Below, in pieces: positions 59,940 through 64,000 of a DNA stretch of 64,000 bases. Within the stretch, counting starts at the first letter, position 1. Every line of letters begins with the position of its first letter. Source of the stretch: CAVOGJ01 sp963700865 (GTDB lineage Bacteria; Planctomycetota; Planctomycetia; Pirellulales; Pirellulaceae); assembly GCA_963700865.1 (NCBI GenBank), contig CAVOZC010000016.1:62001-126000 (forward strand). Direction: 5' to 3'. Made by a program: the position numbers and the translations under genes. The notes under the pieces are model-generated. The model saw only the letters and a program-made list of their open reading frames with translations, was not told the origin of the DNA and made no database searches.

Positions 59940-61408
59940 TTAAGCGAATAGGGCCGTGACCGCCTTGGCCTTGACGAGTTCACGGGGCTGATTCAGGTGG
60001 TTCATCACCAGCGTTTCTGGATCAATGCCAAAACTGTGATAAACCGAAGCCAGTAGTTCACCCGGGTGGACCGCATCGTCGAGGGGAGCCGAACCCGTTT
60101 CATCACTCCTCCCGTGGACATAGCCGCGCTTCGTGCCGGCTCCGGCCACGATCGCGCTGTAGCAATAGGGCCAGTGATCGCGGCCGTCGGCACTGTTGTC
60201 ATTGCCGCTCGTGCTTACGCCTTTTTGCGGGCTGCGGCCGAATTCGCCCACGGCAACGACCAGCGTCTCCGCCAACAGTCCGCGATCATCCAGGTCCGCA
60301 AGCAAAGTGGAAAAGCCTGCGTCAAACATGGGGCCCGACTGGTTGCGCATGCGTTTGGAAAGGTCGACATGTTGATCCCACGAGTGGTTGTCACTGTTGG
60401 CCACCTTGGGCCAGACAACCTCCACGACTCGCGTACCGGCTTCGACGAGCCGTCGAGCCATCAGACAGCTCTGCCCAAAGGTGTTCCGACCGTAGCGGTC
60501 CCGAAGGTCTCCGGATTCCCGCCCCAGATCAAAGGCCTCGCGAGCTCGACCTGACAGGATCAGGTTCAACGCCTGTTCGTAGTATTGGTCAAGCTTCTCG
60601 TCCTCCAGCGCTTGCTCGATGGCGACCGCGCGTTGTGCGATCTGGGCTCGCAGTCGTGCCCTCCTCTGTAATCGCACCGAGAACATATCGGGCCGCATTT
60701 GCAGATCGTCAATCCGCAGATGGTCCATCTTCCGCATATCCATGTCGTCCCCCTCCGGATAGAGCGTGTAAGGGTCGAACGACTTGCCCAAGAAGCCTCC
60801 CGTGCCGCCTTTGCCGATGACGTTACTCTCCTGAAGAGGCCTGGGTAGCATGACAAAGGGCAGCATTGGCTCGTCAGACGGGCGTAAGCGGATGATGTTC
60901 GAGCCAAAATTTGGAAAGTCTTTGGGGCTGGGCGGTTCGAGCTGGCCTGACGGGCTGACTTTATCCGTCGTATAGCCGGTCATCATCTGGTAGATCGCGG
61001 CCGTGTGATTAAATAGCCCATTCGGTGAATAGCTCATCGAACGGATCAACGTAAAGCGATCGTTCAACTGTGCCAGCCGTGGCAGGATCTCGGTAAACTT
61101 GATGCCGGGCACTTTCGTCGAGATTGGCTGGAAGACGCTCCGCACATTATCCGGCACGTTTTCCTTCGGATCCCACAAGTCAAGATGGCTCGGCCCCCCC
61201 TGCAGGTACACCAAAATGATACTTTGTGCCTTCCCCCACCCTGCCCCGCCGATATGCCCCGCCGCGCTGGCCTGGGCTCTCAATTCAAGCAGCGGACCGA
61301 GCGTCAGACCCAGCATGCCGGCGCCCCTACGCGGAGAATGTCGCGCCGAGTCGGCAACAGTTGCGGGTCGCACAGGTCTTTGGCCAAGCCGCCGGAAATG
61401 CGAAACAT
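59940..61408 (-). CDS. DUF1501 domain protein (Tat-exported), frame break at about 61322
   Basis: About 488 aa. The true start MFRISGGLAKDLCDPQLL at 61408 leads into a twin-arginine signal (LPTRRDILRVG). Removing one GC at GCGC 61321-61324 joins it to AGMLGLTLGPLLEL. The body has KAQSIILVYLQGGPSHLDLWDPKENVP, FGQSCLMARRLVEAGTRVVEV and the C-terminal GEFGRSP and PLDDAVHPGELLASVYHSFGID. The fold is sulfatase/alkaline-phosphatase-like. It is found in large numbers in planctomycetes, nearly always with a DUF1549/DUF1553 partner, as here. Function is unproven. Confidence 0.9.
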
Positions 61409-61455
61409 GATGTCCTGCCCCCAGGGAAGATGGTCGCGGCGGGCCGCGAATGATG

Positions 61456-64000
61456 TCAGTGGTTGTACAAGAATTCGGGACTGTTGATCAGCGCCCAGGC
61501 CAGATCCTGGGCAAAAGTAAGTCGGCGGTGCGATAACTGTTCGCGGCTCAAGGAAACGGCTCGCTGTAAACGCACGAACTCTGGATCGGCTGGCAGCGGC
61601 TGACTTAGTTCCGCGATCCGTTGTTCCAATTGTTCGACGAGCGGGTCGGGCGGCAGATCGGCTTGCGCGGCCTGCCACGCGGCCGTGGCCTCCGCAAATC
61701 CCGGTTGGAATTGCAAGTAATGGTCTTCCAACAGTGCCTGTTGCTCCGCGGTGCGTTCGGCTCGCTCACGGTGCACGATGTCGGACAGGTCGCCGGGAAG
61801 TCCTTCCTGCAAGGCGCCGGGTGTTCTGGTCACTGCGATGCGAAATCTGCCCAGACGATGCTCTCCCGACGAATAATGCTGAATCATTTGAACTCGGACG
61901 CGGCCCGGGCCAGTCAGTTCCCTGTCCCTCGCAATTTCGAACGTGGCCGTATGCGCTCGACCGATTTGCGGGCTGATCGCCCAGCCATTTCCATCTCCCT
62001 CGGTTTGACCATCGATGGCATGGGCGATGGGGAATCCGTCCTGACTGAAGTCGGCCTGGGCATTCACAAGTCGCACCAAGCTGGATTCTTCCGCCGACGC
62101 TGGAACGTCCGTCGCTGCGGGCAATAACCACAATCGGAGCTCAGTCAACACAAAGTTGCCGTCGCCCGCGCGGCCCGGCCCCTTCTGCGGCAAGCGATCG
62201 TCCGGCAGGGCCTCCAGTCGGACGCCCGTCAGGCCGGTCAGCTCCATGACCGCCGTGAACTGGTTGGCGCCGGTTTTTCCCAAAGCACCCGTGGCAAAGA
62301 TGCTACCATCGGCTTGCAGCGTCAGCTCCTCGCCAATATCCGACGCGAGTTCCACAGGGCGAAGCGTCTCCCAATGGGTGGCTGAGCGAGCTGCATCTTC
62401 CCAGGCTTCCAGCTGCTTCAGCAATTCAGCGCGTAGCGACGCAACCCGCTCGGCGGCTGCGTCGATTTTTGCCTGTCGTGCCTCCGCCAGACGCGCGCGC
62501 TCCGGCGCGCTTTCCGCACGGTGGCGAGCCAACGCGTCTTTCTTCTCCGCAAGGGTTGCCACGCGCTCCGCTTCCCGCATTTCCAAACGCGGCTGGAGAT
62601 CCCGCTCGTAGCGTTCGAATTCGGCAACCAGCCGCTGATGATCGAGGCGAATCGCCTCGCTGGCTTGCAAGGCATCGTCGATCTCGACCGCTTGAGCGGG
62701 GCGGTTAAGAATCCGCAGAATCATTTGTTCGATGACGCGTCGGTCATCCGTCTCTTCCTCAAGGATCCCGTGGAGGGCGTTCCCTGGTTGGGCGAGCGCC
62801 TCGCCGACCGTCGCACCATTGATCAGTGCCATCACGGGACCCATTTGCAGCTCGTTCGAGCGTTCGCACTCGCAAGCACTTTCCCGCACGGGTCGGCCCA
62901 GGTTGTTGAGAAACCCGTCGGGCAGCGTGATGCCGACGTCGGGCAGTGCCGCCGCGCGCGTTCCCGCGGGAACGCCAGGAATCGCCGAAACGGCACCGGT
63001 GACCTGGTAAATGGCGTCGTAAAGGACTTCGGCTGGCAATCGGCGGGCACGCCCGTGAGAGTAATTCAGATGATCGGTCGAATTCCAGGTTGTCGGCTCC
63101 AACGCCAACTGATAGGTCCGTGAGCGGCAGATGATGCGGATCAGATGTCGAGCATCAAAGTCACTATCGATGAATTCCGCCGTCAGCCATTCGAGCAATT
63201 CCGGATTCGAAGGCGGGTTGCCGGCCCGGATGTCATCGATCGGCTCAATCAGCCCGCGCCCGGTGAGATAGGCCCAAATGCGATTGGCGTAGCTTTTGGC
63301 GAAATACGGGTTATCGGGGGAAGAGATCCAGGCTGCCAACCGCTGTCGCGCGGTGGCGTCACTCGCGCTTGCATAGTCGCATTCAAAGGGAAAAGATGGC
63401 GTGACCGGTTCCGCCGTGCGGAGATGAGTCACGCGGGCGGCGGGGTTCATGGTCACGATTTCGTAGAGTGGTTTGGCAGCCTCGACGGCCGTTCCCGCCA
63501 CGGTTTCACCGCCGCTGGCCGGGTCGGGCTGAAGAGCGACCTCCGCAAAGAACGCTGCCAGGGCATAGTATTGATCCTGCGTCCACCGCTCAAACGGATG
63601 GTCGTGGCATTTGTTGCAATTGAAGCGCGTGGCCAGGAAGAGCTGCGTCGTGTTCTCCATGATGGCGGCAGGCTCGCGGAGAATCTTAAAATAAGAAGCT
63701 GCGGGATGCTCGCGGTTGGATCCCTCGGCGGTCAGCAGTTTGCGGACCAGTTGGTCGTAAGGCGTGTTGGCGCGGACTTCGCCGCGTATCCAATCTCGAA
63801 ACGATGCGGCCCCCGCGCGACCGAGAAACTTGCCGTTGACCTGCAACAAGTCGGCCCACTTATTCGTCCAATGCTCGACGTAAGCGGGGCTACCAATCAG
63901 TTCGTCAATGAGCAGTTCTCGCTTCCAACGCGAATCGCGTGGATTCGTGATGAACGCTTCTATTTGTGAGGGGGACGGAGGCAATCCGGTCAGATCGAGA
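61456..64000 (-). CDS. DUF1549/DUF1553 domain protein, N-terminus outside window
   Basis: At least 847 codons; the gene continues beyond the window end and lacks its start. The DUF1549 part includes LTGLPPSP, ELIGSPAYVEHWTNKWADLL and the haem-like motif FNCNKCHDHPF. DUF1553 has IWAYLTGRGLIEPIDDIRAGNPPSNPELL and the terminal QDLAWALINSPEFLYNH. Between them, about 62350-62700, lies a coiled-coil insert rich in Glu/Arg/Ala, followed by a beta-rich region with IAHAIDGQTEGDGNGWAI that resembles a discoidin or Ig-like binding module. It ends 47 bases before the DUF1501 start. Probably envelope-located; function unknown. Confidence 0.9.
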   Translation of the reverse strand, partial: LDLTGLPPSPSQIEAFITNPRDSRWKRELLIDELIGSPAYVEHWTNKWADLLQVNGKFLGRAGAASFRDWIRGEVRANTPYDQLVRKLLTAEGSNREHPAASYFKILREPAAIMENTTQLFLATRFNCNKCHDHPFERWTQDQYYALAAFFAEVALQPDPASGGETVAGTAVEAAKPLYEIVTMNPAARVTHLRTAEPVTPSFPFECDYASASDATARQRLAAWISSPDNPYFAKSYANRIWAYLTGRGLIEPIDDIRAGNPPSNPELLEWLTAEFIDSDFDARHLIRIICRSRTYQLALEPTTWNSTDHLNYSHGRARRLPAEVLYDAIYQVTGAVSAIPGVPAGTRAAALPDVGITLPDGFLNNLGRPVRESACECERSNELQMGPVMALINGATVGEALAQPGNALHGILEEETDDRRVIEQMILRILNRPAQAVEIDDALQASEAIRLDHQRLVAEFERYERDLQPRLEMREAERVATLAEKKDALARHRAESAPERARLAEARQAKIDAAAERVASLRAELLKQLEAWEDAARSATHWETLRPVELASDIGEELTLQADGSIFATGALGKTGANQFTAVMELTGLTGVRLEALPDDRLPQKGPGRAGDGNFVLTELRLWLLPAATDVPASAEESSLVRLVNAQADFSQDGFPIAHAIDGQTEGDGNGWAISPQIGRAHTATFEIARDRELTGPGRVRVQMIQHYSSGEHRLGRFRIAVTRTPGALQEGLPGDLSDIVHRERAERTAEQQALLEDHYLQFQPGFAEATAAWQAAQADLPPDPLVEQLEQRIAELSQPLPADPEFVRLQRAVSLSREQLSHRRLTFAQDLAWALINSPEFLYNH

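Noticed and set aside
1..64000. tRNA or other structured RNA genes
   Set aside because: No cloverleaf, riboswitch or rRNA-like segment was recognised by eye; a covariance search would be needed to exclude them.

Overview
The window looks like a chromosomal segment of a planctomycete, probably Pirellulales-like. The evidence is the DUF1501 gene paired with a DUF1549/DUF1553 gene carrying a CxxCH haem-type motif, a Tat-exported Gfo/Idh/MocA oxidoreductase, a secreted PCMT, an Anbu peptidase operon, and a giant protein with an LEPR-XLL-like N-terminal motif. Base composition is GC-rich and uniform. I saw no tRNA, rRNA, CRISPR array, prophage or plasmid origin.

Layout. 1-9555, almost all minus strand: kbl (cut by the window edge) and tdh for threonine breakdown, a PQQ-type propeller protein, a small SAM-hydroxide-adenosyltransferase-like protein, gatCAB, rpmB with its own promoter and terminator, and a PP2C phosphatase / Ser-Thr kinase pair. 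9786-16595 is a glutamate-tail neighbourhood: a RimB-type protease, RimK ligase and an aspartoacylase-like amidohydrolase on the plus strand face a minus-strand operon pgsB-pgsC-pgsW plus a deoxyhypusine-synthase-like gene. 16948-23529: CorA, a small charged protein, a DksA/TraR protein, and a large MscK-like channel with a small hypothetical partner. 23694-29022: an Anbu operon (circularly permuted ATP-grasp, alpha-E, Anbu, transglutaminase, amidohydrolase). 29209-36833: bioA, an Na+/H+ exchanger fused to a PTS-IIA-like domain, a secreted metallopeptidase-like protein coupled to a secreted PCMT, and a Gfo/Idh/MocA oxidoreductase.

The most interesting part is 36830-58528. A minus-strand set encodes a TolC-like outer-membrane channel, a short SecA-like ATPase, a membrane-fusion adaptor, a GAF-HlyD adaptor and an M50-peptidase-HlyD fusion. 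Divergent from it is a roughly 2500-residue adhesin-like protein (LEPR-XLL-like motif, DUF4347, beta-helix, YWTD-like propeller, LamG, four nearly identical cadherin-like repeats, C-terminal hydrophobic segment). It is followed by a hybrid histidine kinase and an HD-GYP response regulator. I read this as a dedicated export and control system for the giant protein. A tandem BIME/REP array with its own RAYT transposase has inserted between the SecA-like gene and the adaptor genes and has overwritten the 3' end of the SecA-like gene.

About 22 frame breaks interrupt otherwise well-conserved genes, including gatB. By hand, about 19 can be explained by gain or loss of one GC (or CG) dinucleotide at a GCGC-type site. 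This points to a systematic sequencing or assembly error, perhaps linked to base modification, rather than true gene decay. I therefore annotate these loci as single genes and give the position of each break.

59940-64000 holds the DUF1501 and DUF1549/DUF1553 pair, the latter cut by the window end.
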